Virus record (IMG/VR): IMGVR_UViG_3300045911_000155
Span: 1 to 64,000 of that record
Source: a virus
Length of the DNA: 64,000 nucleotides
Direction: 5' to 3' (one strand)
Numbering within the stretch: the first letter of the stretch is position 1; every line of letters starts with the position of its first letter. The position numbers and the translations under genes are program-made. The notes below the pieces were generated by a model that saw nothing but the letters and a program-made list of their open reading frames with translations, did not search any database and was not told where the DNA came from. Below are positions 22,377-30,401 of this stretch, in pieces.

Positions 22377-22405
22377 TTGACATATATGTCAGACTATGAG
22401 ATTCT
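22377..22405 (+). promoter_or_regulatory. Early promoter with perfect dyad
   Basis: TTGACATATATGTCAG, 17 nt spacer, GATTCT. TGACATATATGTCA here is a perfect palindrome. Followed by the GAGAGACGACATG leader. Confidence 0.88.
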
Positions 22406-22422
22406 AGGTTCAGAGAGACGAC

Positions 22423-23067
22423 ATGACAAACACTAACGAAATGACCACCACCCTGATTCCGACCGCTGAAGTTCTTGTGAACCTGAACACTGCGATTGCC
22501 ACCGTGAACGGTGAGCCTGAACCGCTGATCGAAATGCCGATTGAGCCGGTTGTCGAAGCCGTCGCGGTTCCGGTTGAGCCGGTTGCGAAGAAGAAGAAGC
22601 CGACTACGAAGCGTCGCAAGACCGCGAAGAAGCCCGCGCCGGTGGTCGAAGCCGCGCCGATCACCTTCGGTGGTGCCTACGCCGTCCCTGAAGAAGAGAC
22701 GATGGGTGTGATCGAACAGATCCGGGTCGCGATGAAGAACCCGCTGGCCGCGTTCGCTGGTTTCATCCTTGGCGGTTTCGTGCCGGTCGCTACCTTCAGC
22801 GTCAGCCACCTTGACAAGACGCTGAACGAATATGTGCTGTGGACGCTGGTGATCGGTGGTCTGATCTACTCCGCGCTCACGGTCTTCGGTTGGGCGAAGC
22901 TGGCCTTTGGTAACGCTCTCAAGGCTCTTGGCTTCGTGGTTCTGATCGAAGGCGTCATGACGCTGAGCGGCCTTCCGATGCTGAGCTACGCGGCGCTGGC
23001 CCTTCTGGTCATCATCAACGGCATCGCGACGGGTGCCAACCTGAGCATCAAGGGCAACGCCCGCTAA
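22423..23067 (+). CDS. Integral membrane protein, 214 aa
   Basis: A soluble Pro/Glu-rich N-terminal region with a KKKKPTTKRRKTAKK basic stretch (residues about 55-68) is followed by four hydrophobic segments between about 105 and 205. It has the standard early leader. Function unknown; abundance of early expression signals suggests a role in host takeover or membrane remodelling, which is inference. Confidence 0.8.
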   Translation: MTNTNEMTTTLIPTAEVLVNLNTAIATVNGEPEPLIEMPIEPVVEAVAVPVEPVAKKKKPTTKRRKTAKKPAPVVEAAPITFGGAYAVPEEETMGVIEQIRVAMKNPLAAFAGFILGGFVPVATFSVSHLDKTLNEYVLWTLVIGGLIYSALTVFGWAKLAFGNALKALGFVVLIEGVMTLSGLPMLSYAALALLVIINGIATGANLSIKGNAR

Positions 23068-23098
23068 GCGCGGCCCTTGGCGCTCTTGAAAGGACGAC

Positions 23099-23362
23099 AT
23101 GGACTCAACACTATACGCCCGCGTTCTGAACGGCCTGAAGGCCATCTACGCGCAACGGCGGTCGGCTTGGCACGGAACGCCGGTGTCGTTTGAAATGAAG
23201 CCGGACGGCATCTATGGTGTCATCACGGAACAAGGCGGACTCAACAGTCAGAAGACCGCCGAATTCAGCTTCCGGGATTCGGTCACCGGGTCATGGAAGG
23301 CGGGCGGTGACTCCATCAAGATTTTTGGTCAGCGGTACACGTTGGACGGCGAAAAAATTTGA
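23099..23362 (+). CDS. Hypothetical protein, 87 aa
   Basis: Begins MDSTLYARVLNGLKAIYAQ; a beta-rich C-terminal half. GAAAGGACGAC precedes the ATG. Cotranscribed with the membrane protein. Unknown. Confidence 0.72.
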   Translation: MDSTLYARVLNGLKAIYAQRRSAWHGTPVSFEMKPDGIYGVITEQGGLNSQKTAEFSFRDSVTGSWKAGGDSIKIFGQRYTLDGEKI

Positions 23363-23370
23363 AAATAGTG

Positions 23371-23399
23371 CTTGACATATAAGTCGCCGCTTGTTATTC
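23371..23399 (+). promoter_or_regulatory. Early promoter
   Basis: TTGACATATAAGTCGC start, 17 nt spacer, TATTCT; followed by GACTATGGAGAGACGACATG. Confidence 0.88.
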
Positions 23400-23417
23400 T
23401 GACTATGGAGAGACGAC

Positions 23418-23987
23418 ATGAACAACACCAAAACTTACAACGTGCTTTTCGACGGCAAGTCGAATGAGAATGCGAATTCCGCGAAGTACCCCGTCGCCGA
23501 ATACGTCCCCGGTTCGGTTGACCTGAACGAAACTGTTGTCCAGTGCGTATCGTGGGACAACGACATGCTGGTCCCCAACACCCGCTACGAAGTCCGCACC
23601 GTGACGTTGCCCGAATGGTTGTCGCTTGAAGAGTGGTTGCGCTCCACGACTTCGTGGTCCTACCTGTGGGCCGATGCCCGCACGATGGAGTTGCCCGAAA
23701 ACTTCCAGCGCGCGCTTCTGAACTTCAGCGGCGGTCTTCGTGAAGCGATGGTCGCGCTCTTAGTGACCAAGAACTTCCGCTCCAGCTTCCGCCAGTCCTT
23801 GCGCGACCAGCTTGTGAAGTGGATCGCGACGCCGGTTGAAGAGCGTCAGTTCAACATGCCCTTCAGCCGCCGCCAGATCGAAGCGCTGGTGAAGGTCCGG
23901 GACGAATGGACCGCGAAGAACCGCTCCACCCGCGTCTACTACGCGAATCGGTATCAGGAAGCCGCCGGGATGCCGGTCGCGGCCTAA
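23418..23987 (+). CDS. Hypothetical early protein, 189 aa
   Basis: Begins MNNTKTYNVLFDGKSNEN; rich in Trp and Arg with no recognised domain. Own early promoter and standard leader. Convergent with the nucleotidyltransferase gene (4 nt overlap). Confidence 0.78.
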   Translation: MNNTKTYNVLFDGKSNENANSAKYPVAEYVPGSVDLNETVVQCVSWDNDMLVPNTRYEVRTVTLPEWLSLEEWLRSTTSWSYLWADARTMELPENFQRALLNFSGGLREAMVALLVTKNFRSSFRQSLRDQLVKWIATPVEERQFNMPFSRRQIEALVKVRDEWTAKNRSTRVYYANRYQEAAGMPVAA

Positions 23988-24628
23988 CGGTCCATCTTCC
24001 CTAGCAAGTCCCACTCATCGTCCGATTCTTCAAGCTGGTCGAAGTCGTCCTCATGGATGCCTAGACCAGCTTTCACTTCATCGAACATCTTCTTCGCCGC
24101 CTTCTCCGGGAAGTTCGGCGGAAGTCCCTTCCTGAACGCCGCCAAGTCGTTAGCCATCACCGCGTCGCGCTGTTGTGTTGCGCTCCACATTTCCGCCCCG
24201 GCGCGGTCGCCAGCACTCACCACATCGAAGTTCCGAAACTTGTACGTGCCGTCTGCAATCGCCGCCTTGATTTCGTTGACAAACTTGTCTGTGCGGTCGC
24301 CACCAAGCACGACGACCAGATCCGTGTATCCCTTGTCAGAATAGCTCTTCAGCACGTCCGGCGGGTCCGGCAAGGCCCGGTTGTACTTCACGTCCAACCC
24401 CGGTGCCATCATCTTGATGTACTTGATCTTCTCATCCGGGTCCAGCGGATTCTTCGGCACACTCTGTTTGAAGTTGACGTACAGAACAGCATCGCCGTGC
24501 CGCTTGCGCGCCTCATCCTTCAGCTTGTTGAAGAGCAACACATGTCCCCGGTGCGGCGGGTTGAACCGCCCGAAAGAGATCACGACGGTTTTTTTCTTGG
24601 GTTCAACGAATTCACGGAACGACAGCAT
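23984..24628 (-). CDS. Cytidylyltransferase-like nucleotidyltransferase with capsid-targeting-like N-terminus
   Basis: 214 residues. VVISFGRFNPPHRGHVLLF carries the HxGH nucleotide-binding motif of the cytidylyl/NMN adenylyltransferase superfamily. Preceding it is MLSFREFVEPKKK, resembling the capsid-targeting motif, although its cleavage residue pattern (V-E-P) is poorer than in the other four. Late box ATAAATAC lies 4 nt before the ATG. It could be an NMN adenylyltransferase for NAD synthesis or another adenylyltransferase; not resolvable by eye. Confidence 0.78.
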   Translation of the reverse strand: MLSFREFVEPKKKTVVISFGRFNPPHRGHVLLFNKLKDEARKRHGDAVLYVNFKQSVPKNPLDPDEKIKYIKMMAPGLDVKYNRALPDPPDVLKSYSDKGYTDLVVVLGGDRTDKFVNEIKAAIADGTYKFRNFDVVSAGDRAGAEMWSATQQRDAVMANDLAAFRKGLPPNFPEKAAKKMFDEVKAGLGIHEDDFDQLEESDDEWDLLGKMDR

Positions 24629-24632
24629 AACC

Positions 24633-24640
24633 GTATTTAT
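24633..24640 (-). promoter_or_regulatory. Late promoter box ATAAATAC
   Basis: 4 nt before the nucleotidyltransferase start codon. Confidence 0.7.
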
Positions 24641-24663
24641 TGACCAGTCGATTCAACAACTCC

Positions 24664-24692
24664 TTGACATATAGGTCGTGGTTTGCTATTCT
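24664..24692 (+). promoter_or_regulatory. Early promoter
   Basis: TTGACATATAGGTCGT start, 17 nt spacer, TATTCT; standard leader follows. Confidence 0.88.
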
Positions 24693-24709
24693 AACTATGG
24701 AGAGACGAC

Positions 24710-24979
24710 ATGAACAACATTGAACTCATCAAGATTCGCGCCGCCAGCAAGGGTCAACCCGCTGGTTACATGGTGAAGCTGGCCGGTCGTGTGATCGGTT
24801 TCCTCGACAAGTACAACAACACGAAGACCGAAACCCATCCGTGGAAAGCGTTCGCCGCGAAGTTCAATCCCGCGACCGGCGGTTTCCAGTACGCTGGTGA
24901 GATCGCCTTCAAGTGCTTCTACCGCCACGAAGGTGGTCAGGCCGCTGCCATCGAATTCCTGAAAGGACTGGCGGCGTAA
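24710..24979 (+). CDS. Hypothetical early protein, 89 aa
   Basis: Basic, beta-rich N-terminal half (IKIRAASKGQPAGYMVKLAG). Standard cassette upstream. Followed after 1 nt by the next gene. Function unknown. Confidence 0.75.
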   Translation: MNNIELIKIRAASKGQPAGYMVKLAGRVIGFLDKYNNTKTETHPWKAFAAKFNPATGGFQYAGEIAFKCFYRHEGGQAAAIEFLKGLAA

Positions 24980-24980
24980 C

Positions 24981-25211
24981 ATGTGGCACACCTTCTCCCT
25001 TGACCGCTACGAACGCGCTCACGATTCCTACGCTGACGCCGTGTTTTGGGCACAGTGTTTGCACGAAACAAATGACCGCCCGGAGCGGTTGTGCGCCGGG
25101 CTGTATCAGATCAGCCGGACCTACATCGGGCGCGGGGATGTTGCAAAACGAGAAGGTTTCGAGTTCCCGGAACTTGACCAGAAAAAAAGCAAAAAGGCTC
25201 TTGACATATAA
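24981..25211 (+). CDS. Hypothetical protein, 76 aa
   Basis: Helical protein beginning MWHTFSLDRYERAHDSY. Its last codons and stop (Asp-Ile-stop) are supplied by the next early promoter sequence. Unknown. Confidence 0.68.
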   Translation: MWHTFSLDRYERAHDSYADAVFWAQCLHETNDRPERLCAGLYQISRTYIGRGDVAKREGFEFPELDQKKSKKALDI

Positions 25212-25230
25212 GTCAGTTCCGCGCTATGAT
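25201..25230 (+). promoter_or_regulatory. Early promoter with dyad
   Basis: TTGACATATAAGTCAG start, 18 nt spacer, TATGAT; followed by GAGAGACGACATG. Confidence 0.85.
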
Positions 25231-25258
25231 GGTGTTGTAAGGGAAAGAGAGAGACGAC

Positions 25259-25546
25259 ATGACCACGACTTTGACCAACATCCCCAACTTGCCCGCCGCT
25301 GTCACCAGCTTGCTGGCCGCGATGAACGCGAACAACGCGAAACATAGCACGCCCTACGTCGGTTACGAAGTGACCGAAGCCCGGCGGAAGTACTTCCTGC
25401 TTAACTCCGTGCTGACCAACGGCCAGCGTTCGGGAGTCTTCCTGATCGACCGCAAAACTCTGTTGGTCTACGCTTCGAAGGCGTATGGTAAAGCTGGCCG
25501 CTTGTTGGCCCACACCGAAGGTCTGGCACTGCACTACGCTGTCTGA
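25259..25546 (+). CDS. Hypothetical early protein, 95 aa
   Basis: Begins MTTTLTNIPNLPAAV; Ala/Asn-rich helix then a beta-rich part. Cotranscribed with the gene at 25563. Unknown. Confidence 0.74.
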   Translation: MTTTLTNIPNLPAAVTSLLAAMNANNAKHSTPYVGYEVTEARRKYFLLNSVLTNGQRSGVFLIDRKTLLVYASKAYGKAGRLLAHTEGLALHYAV

Positions 25547-25562
25547 AATAGAAAGGAACGTC

Positions 25563-25913
25563 ATGCCGAAAACCGAAATCCAATCTCTGATGACCCGGAT
25601 CGGGAGCGAATACATCCGCGCCCACGGGTTCGACCCGAAAACTCAGAAGGTTTCGGACGTGCCGGAATCGGCATGGGAATTCTTCTGGTCCACTTCCAAG
25701 GTGGTCGCCAATCTCCATGTGGCCCGCCGTGAGCGGACGCCCGATCAGCGCATTGTTCGCAAGGCGACCGCCACCTATCCGGCCACCACCGTCGATAAGA
25801 TCACGGGTGTCAAATATCATGTCTTCGACAACCCGGTGACTCCTATCGCGGAGATCCGCGCCGCCGCTCTCTCCCGGCGGCGTGGATGCGGTTCCGTCGA
25901 TTCGGCGATCTGA
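25563..25913 (+). CDS. Hypothetical protein, 116 aa
   Basis: Start at MPKTEIQSLMTRIG after GAAAGGAACGTC. No recognised domain; basic C-terminus. Confidence 0.72.
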   Translation: MPKTEIQSLMTRIGSEYIRAHGFDPKTQKVSDVPESAWEFFWSTSKVVANLHVARRERTPDQRIVRKATATYPATTVDKITGVKYHVFDNPVTPIAEIRAAALSRRRGCGSVDSAI

Positions 25914-25916
25914 CAT

Positions 25917-26090
25917 ATGATCGTCGCTCTTCTCTCCACGGTGGTGATAGTGCTCATCTATCGCCACCGTTTCTCTATTTTCAAACGTTGCCGGGTGTGC
26001 GGCAAATGGCCGTGGCAGATGTTTGATGAAATCATCGAAACACCACGCGGCATGATCTGTCCGACGTGCCGGGAACAAAATGACATATAA
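25917..26090 (+). CDS. Small membrane-anchored zinc protein, 57 aa
   Basis: Hydrophobic N-terminus MIVALLSTVVIVLIYRHRF followed by CRVCGK and CPTCRE, a four-Cys zinc site. A 13 bp inverted repeat (ACGGTGGTGATAG with one wobble, 25936-25968) lies in the membrane-segment codons and is followed by a T-rich stretch, so it could also end the previous transcript. Confidence 0.6.
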   Translation: MIVALLSTVVIVLIYRHRFSIFKRCRVCGKWPWQMFDEIIETPRGMICPTCREQNDI

Positions 26091-26099
26091 TGGAGTTCT

Positions 26100-27035
26100 A
26101 TGAAAATCACCGATCAAAACAGTCTGGTTCAAGCCATTCATGAAACGCCGGTAAAGTGTGTTCTCTCCACGACCGGCGGCGGTACGGAAATTTTCCCGAT
26201 CCTTCTGGCCCGTGGCGGCGGATCGGCCACCTTCATCGGCGGCAATATCCCCTACAGCGGGTCCATCACGAAAAAGACGATGGGGGGCACACCGGACAAA
26301 TTGGTCGATGAACCCGTGGCCCGCATTCTGGCGATGTCTGCCTATCAAATGGCGCTCGAACATCGCGACAGCAAAGCCGACCCGATCTTCGGTGTGGGCG
26401 GCACGTCCATCCTTCAGCGGACGCCGGACGAACGGCCCGGACGCAAGCACGTGATCTATGCCGCGATTCAGACCCCGGCCAAGACCGTTTCGGTGACGCT
26501 GGACATCCCGCCGGACCACCCCGCGCGCGCGGGGAGTTCAGTTGCGGCCCCGTATACGATCCGTGCGACGGAAGAGAATGTCAATGCTCTGGTGATGCTC
26601 AACCTCATCGCCGAAGCGTGTGGTCTGGATGCCCGTGTCGAACTTCCGCACGGGTTGGATGATCTTGCTATCCTAACAGTGGAGATAGACGATATGAGCA
26701 AACGCAAAGCTGGTCTGAGACTTTCGGTTCTTCGCCCCGCCAGTGGTTCTGATTGTACGAACGGTGGAATTTCCAGCCGTTTCGTTGATGTGGTCGTAGT
26801 CGGGCCGGGCATCCCGGAAATCTTCGCCGAACATGAGAATCTTCCGGCGGTCGTGATCGACGAACGCATGGGACACAAGTTCCTTCGCCCGGCGGAAGAC
26901 TGCCCGTCCGACATGATCGGTTACATGTTCGGCGGCAACTACGCCACCACTTCGGATGGTCGCTGGCCCTTCGGCGCGCTTCCGATCCATGACCGTACCG
27001 AAACGGTCGAACTCTACCGGAGTCTGAGCGACTAA
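26100..27035 (+). CDS. CinA-C-like protein fused in frame to a conserved small phage protein
   Basis: Residues about 1-125 resemble the CinA C-terminal/PncC fold (CVLSTTGGGTEIFPILLARG, IPYSGS, ARILAMSAYQMAL, FGVGGTSIL), a family that includes NMN deamidases. From residue 199 (MSKRKAGLRLSVLRPASG) the sequence is that of a usually stand-alone phage protein ending GYMFGGNYATTSDGR. The ATG at 26694 is preceded by GCTATCCTAACAGTGGAGATAGACGATATG-type leader text, so the second part may also be made separately. TATAAT lies 8 nt before ATG 26100. Confidence 0.72.
   Translation: MKITDQNSLVQAIHETPVKCVLSTTGGGTEIFPILLARGGGSATFIGGNIPYSGSITKKTMGGTPDKLVDEPVARILAMSAYQMALEHRDSKADPIFGVGGTSILQRTPDERPGRKHVIYAAIQTPAKTVSVTLDIPPDHPARAGSSVAAPYTIRATEENVNALVMLNLIAEACGLDARVELPHGLDDLAILTVEIDDMSKRKAGLRLSVLRPASGSDCTNGGISSRFVDVVVVGPGIPEIFAEHENLPAVVIDERMGHKFLRPAEDCPSDMIGYMFGGNYATTSDGRWPFGALPIHDRTETVELYRSLSD
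26669..26693 (+). promoter_or_regulatory. Internal early-type leader before ATG 26694
   Basis: TATCCT at 26669-26674 followed by GGAGATAGACGAT matches the -10 and leader of the early cassette, but no -35 dyad is present 17 nt upstream. It lies in frame inside the long gene. Confidence 0.45.
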
Positions 27036-27036
27036 G

Positions 27037-27669
27037 ATGCCCTTCGCTGAAACGCTGGCCGCGAAAAAGGCCGAACACAATTCGTTCTGGAAAACCGCTG
27101 AAGAGTATCAAGCCGGACTCCGCGCGGAACAGGAAGCCTACTTCAAACAGAAATTCCCCAAGCGCAAGAAGTTCGATTTTGATCTGGTGAAGGAAGAGCC
27201 TGACTTCAAAGCCATCTTCGACCGCTGGAAGGCCAAGGCCGATGAGGTTTACGCGACCCACAAAACGACCGAAGAAGCGTTGGACGCGAAGCTGATCGAT
27301 GAAGCGCTCGAAGAGATCCCGGCAACCACGTTCTTGGGTCAGGTGTACGTCTCCCATTCGTCGAACTACCGTTCGCAGGGATTCGGTGCCAGCAACTACG
27401 CGGAAAAGGCGGCGGAAGCGAAAGCCGACATCGCCCGGTTCTACGGGTTCCATGCGGAAGTTCGCCCGGTGGGGACGGAACACCGCACGAATGACGGATG
27501 CCGGTTTCAGGACTACGCCGTGTTCGTCAACACCACCGAAGTTGGGTGGGAAATGCTGATCCGTCGCCCCGGCCCGACTCTCCGTGAGTGGCTGAAGACG
27601 TGCTGGAAGCGTGGTGTGAATCCGCGCGTCTACAATCCCTATCTTCCGCCCGGTCTGGAAGAGAAGTAA
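27037..27669 (+). CDS. Hypothetical protein, 210 aa
   Basis: Begins MPFAETLAAKKAEHNSFW; charged helical N-terminal half, mixed C-terminal half ending in a Pro-rich tail. It starts 1 nt after the CinA-like gene. Unknown. Confidence 0.75.
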   Translation: MPFAETLAAKKAEHNSFWKTAEEYQAGLRAEQEAYFKQKFPKRKKFDFDLVKEEPDFKAIFDRWKAKADEVYATHKTTEEALDAKLIDEALEEIPATTFLGQVYVSHSSNYRSQGFGASNYAEKAAEAKADIARFYGFHAEVRPVGTEHRTNDGCRFQDYAVFVNTTEVGWEMLIRRPGPTLREWLKTCWKRGVNPRVYNPYLPPGLEEK

Positions 27670-27710
27670 CGGGATTGACTACTTCGGCAATGATCTGGTG
27701 AAGGCGTAAC

Positions 27711-28277
27711 ATGGCGCGGACGAAGGGAGCATCGCGCCGGGTGTTGAGTTGGACCAGCGTACCCGCGCCGGTCCAACGGCCCGGCTTCTCCCGGAGTTAC
27801 GATCATACTTTGGTGCTCGACTGTGGGCACACGGTTGTCCGGCGGTTCCCACAGCACGCACAGTTCAAATTCTCTGATTGCCCGGTGGAAGGATGTGGAA
27901 AGACTATGCGGTATGACGAACTACAAGACGCGGCATTGGTGACGGGGAAGCCGGGCCAATCCATCGTGGAATGGCAAGGACGGTCGTTCATTTACTTCAC
28001 AATTGAAGACGACGCCGCCCGGCTGGTCGAAGATGGCGTGACGATCCGCGCGGATTGGACCGAAGATGGATGGAAAGATCACATCCCGGCATGCACGGAC
28101 AGTGAACGGCTTCGCTGGCTTCAAGAAAAACTCATGACGGCGAACAATGGAATCTTTTGGTTCCACGTCACGAACGCATTGGGTTTCGACGACGACGAAT
28201 TCACCGCGCCCGGTCATGTGACGATGGGCGAACTCTTCAACACTGCAATTGACAAACGGATTCGGGAAGGAAAGTGA
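27711..28277 (+). CDS. Hypothetical protein with zinc-ribbon-like start, 188 aa
   Basis: LDCGHTVVRRF and CPVEGCGKTM (residues about 37-65) form a C/H-C-C-C pattern like a zinc ribbon. Remainder unassigned, ending with helical segment. Its TGA overlaps the next ATG by one base. Confidence 0.72.
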   Translation: MARTKGASRRVLSWTSVPAPVQRPGFSRSYDHTLVLDCGHTVVRRFPQHAQFKFSDCPVEGCGKTMRYDELQDAALVTGKPGQSIVEWQGRSFIYFTIEDDAARLVEDGVTIRADWTEDGWKDHIPACTDSERLRWLQEKLMTANNGIFWFHVTNALGFDDDEFTAPGHVTMGELFNTAIDKRIREGK

Positions 28278-28756
28278 TGGAATTGTTAGCCATGATTTTG
28301 GTATTGGCTCTGGCGATCAACACGCTGATCGTCTGGAGTGTATTGCGGTACTTTCATCGCCGGGAAGTGGGAAAAATCAAGGCGGAACTGGAAGCGAAAT
28401 ACCGCGAACTGATCGCCGCGCCTGATCCGAACATACAGTGGGCGATCCATGCGTGGCACCGGATGAATTTCCCCCACGATGACGCCCGTGATGCCCTGCT
28501 AGGCGTCGGGGAAGAGCTAGGTGAAGTGAATCGTGCTCAGATCAAGCAATCGGGCGGGATTCGCGGATCATTCGAATACTGGCACCAAGAGAAAGCCAAA
28601 GAGATCGGTGATGTGCTGATCGGCCTCATCAACTACTGTGCTTGGAACGACATTGATTGGCTCGAAGCACTGAAAGATCGGTGGGCTGTCATCAGTCGCC
28701 GCGACTACATCCGCTACCCGGAAGACGGTGGGCGGACGATCAACGGGGAAGAGTAG
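28277..28756 (+). CDS. Membrane-anchored MazG-like nucleotide pyrophosphohydrolase
   Basis: A transmembrane helix (about residues 5-24) and a charged linker precede an all-alpha MazG-like core: GVGEELGEVNRAQ supplies the first acidic pair and KAKEIGDVLIGLINY the second (EExxE and ExxD pattern). MazG enzymes hydrolyse NTPs to NMP and PPi and can blunt stringent alarmone or nucleotide-based defence; membrane anchoring is unusual. Confidence 0.78.
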   Translation: MELLAMILVLALAINTLIVWSVLRYFHRREVGKIKAELEAKYRELIAAPDPNIQWAIHAWHRMNFPHDDARDALLGVGEELGEVNRAQIKQSGGIRGSFEYWHQEKAKEIGDVLIGLINYCAWNDIDWLEALKDRWAVISRRDYIRYPEDGGRTINGEE

Positions 28757-28801
28757 TCTGTTCCCTGTAACCAACAACCCCCTAAACCATTTGAGGACTT
28801 T

Positions 28802-29608
28802 ATGAACATTCTCCATCGCAGTCTCATTCTGAGCCTGTTGGCTTCCGCCACGTTGCTGGCGCAAGACCTTCCCGATACGACCGACCTGACGGCCCCGGCC
28901 ATCAATGTGGGACTGAAACCCGCTCACAACGAACCGATTCCCGGCGTGGATTCGACGGCCCCGGCCACGTCCAAGAAGGACAACGGCACCCGCTCCGCGA
29001 TCTACAGTGTCGGTGACACGCCGCCTGTGCTGACCGACTTCTATTGGGGCAATCAGGGAAGCTGTATCGCCAACACCAACGCGGACGGTACGATCACTCT
29101 GTTCCACCCCGGCGCGGCTGGCTTGGCGTTCAACTGGTGCGTACTGGTGAAACCGCTTCCGGTGTCTTCCACCTACACCGTCATCATGGGCTATCGCGGG
29201 CACTTGTTCAGCAAGGCATCGTCGCTGGCGACGGTTCTTTTTGACACGGCCACCGGCAAGTTCGTGGTGAACTCCATCCCCGGTTCTTCCGATTCGGGCG
29301 CGACGGCGATGGCGTCGTGGAAGATGAACAACTACACGACCTATGCGGGATCGGCGTACTTCAACTACAACAACGCCATCACGACCGGCGGTGTGCTTCC
29401 GCAATACGTCCGGCTGAAGAGCGACGGCACGACCCGCACGGTCGCGGTCAGTCATTCGAAGGACGGCCCGTGGTTGACGATCAACGCGGTTCCCGCCGCT
29501 GACTTCGTGAACTTGAATCCCGGCGGCTTCTTCGGTTACGCCTTGCGCGGCACCGGCGACGGCATGGCTTCGATGATGGTCATCTACCACGAATCTGTTA
29601 CCCCGTAA
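28802..29608 (+). CDS. Secreted protein with tail-fibre-like domain, 268 aa
   Basis: Signal peptide MNILHRSLILSLLASATLLA, then a Pro/Ala/Thr-rich linker, then a beta-sandwich-like domain (FYWGNQGSCIANTN, STYTVIMGYRGHL, VLFDTATGKF) that resembles the C-terminal domains of the fibre proteins at 8968 and 35971. A fibre-type receptor-binding domain with an export signal is unusual; it might be displayed on or released from the infected cell. Function is inference. Confidence 0.72.
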   Translation: MNILHRSLILSLLASATLLAQDLPDTTDLTAPAINVGLKPAHNEPIPGVDSTAPATSKKDNGTRSAIYSVGDTPPVLTDFYWGNQGSCIANTNADGTITLFHPGAAGLAFNWCVLVKPLPVSSTYTVIMGYRGHLFSKASSLATVLFDTATGKFVVNSIPGSSDSGATAMASWKMNNYTTYAGSAYFNYNNAITTGGVLPQYVRLKSDGTTRTVAVSHSKDGPWLTINAVPAADFVNLNPGGFFGYALRGTGDGMASMMVIYHESVTP

Positions 29609-29659
29609 CAAGGCCAGCAACCACAAGGGGCGCGGGCGGAAACGTCCGCGCCAAGGATT

Positions 29660-29959
29660 ATGAATCTCTCTTCTGCATCTACCTCATCCGTTTCTGATTA
29701 TCCCTACGAACGTCTACTTGGCGACGGTCGGGCCATCTGGTGCTATGAGCGCATGTTCAATTCGATTGTCATGATTGGGACGGTCGGCAGTCTGATGTAT
29801 GAGTCTCACTGGTGCTACGAAACTCTGGAACAAGCCATCGCCGCCGCTGAAGTGTGGGACCCGCTGACACAAAAAGAACCGGAAAGATGGTTCCGACACG
29901 CGATGTCTGGTCGCCGCCGCCCCGGTGGTGATCCCGCCAAAGAGTACATCGAACACTGA
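29660..29959 (+). CDS. Hypothetical protein, 99 aa
   Basis: Ser-rich start MNLSSASTSSVSDYPYERL, aromatic middle and a basic, Gly-rich tail. No recognised domain. Confidence 0.7.
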   Translation: MNLSSASTSSVSDYPYERLLGDGRAIWCYERMFNSIVMIGTVGSLMYESHWCYETLEQAIAAAEVWDPLTQKEPERWFRHAMSGRRRPGGDPAKEYIEH

Positions 29960-29965
29960 AATCCG

Positions 29966-29995
29966 TTGACATATATGTGAAAGCGATGCTATCAT
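29966..29995 (+). promoter_or_regulatory. Early promoter
   Basis: TTGACATATATGTGAA start, 18 nt spacer, TATCAT. Its -10 box contains the upstream candidate ATG of the next gene. Confidence 0.8.
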
Positions 29996-30002
29996 GAAGT
30001 TG

Positions 30003-30398
30003 ATGGAACGCCAACGCATTTGCAAATACTGTGGTGAAGATTTCACGCCCGCCCACAATCATCCCGGACTGATTACGGTCTGTCTCGAAGATGAATGTCA
30101 AGAGCGCATGCGTGCTGACGGCGTGGTCGAACCTGAACTCAAAACAGCTTGCGTGGCGTGGTCTGGCAAGCATACCGTCGAAATCACAATTGTTGATGAT
30201 CCGTTCATGTCCGCGCGGTTCAACGCTTCACAGAAGCGGCACGGTGCTGGTGTGGCGATGGGACTGACGGGCGGATACACTGGCCCTAAAGTCAAAGAAG
30301 CGGGCAAGGAATACGAAGTCCCTGAACATCGCCACGGGTTTCAAGCCGGGGATCTGTGGTTCAACAGCCTTGGCGAATCTCACGCAAAGAAAAGGTAA
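30003..30398 (+). CDS. Zinc-binding protein, 131 aa
   Basis: Start at ATG 30003 (MERQRICKYCGEDF), 7 nt after TATCAT; the ATG at 29994 lies within the -10 box and cannot be transcribed from this promoter. CKYC and CLEDEC form a zinc-binding pattern near the N-terminus. Function unknown. Confidence 0.72.
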   Translation: MERQRICKYCGEDFTPAHNHPGLITVCLEDECQERMRADGVVEPELKTACVAWSGKHTVEITIVDDPFMSARFNASQKRHGAGVAMGLTGGYTGPKVKEAGKEYEVPEHRHGFQAGDLWFNSLGESHAKKR

Positions 30399-30401
30399 CC
30401 T

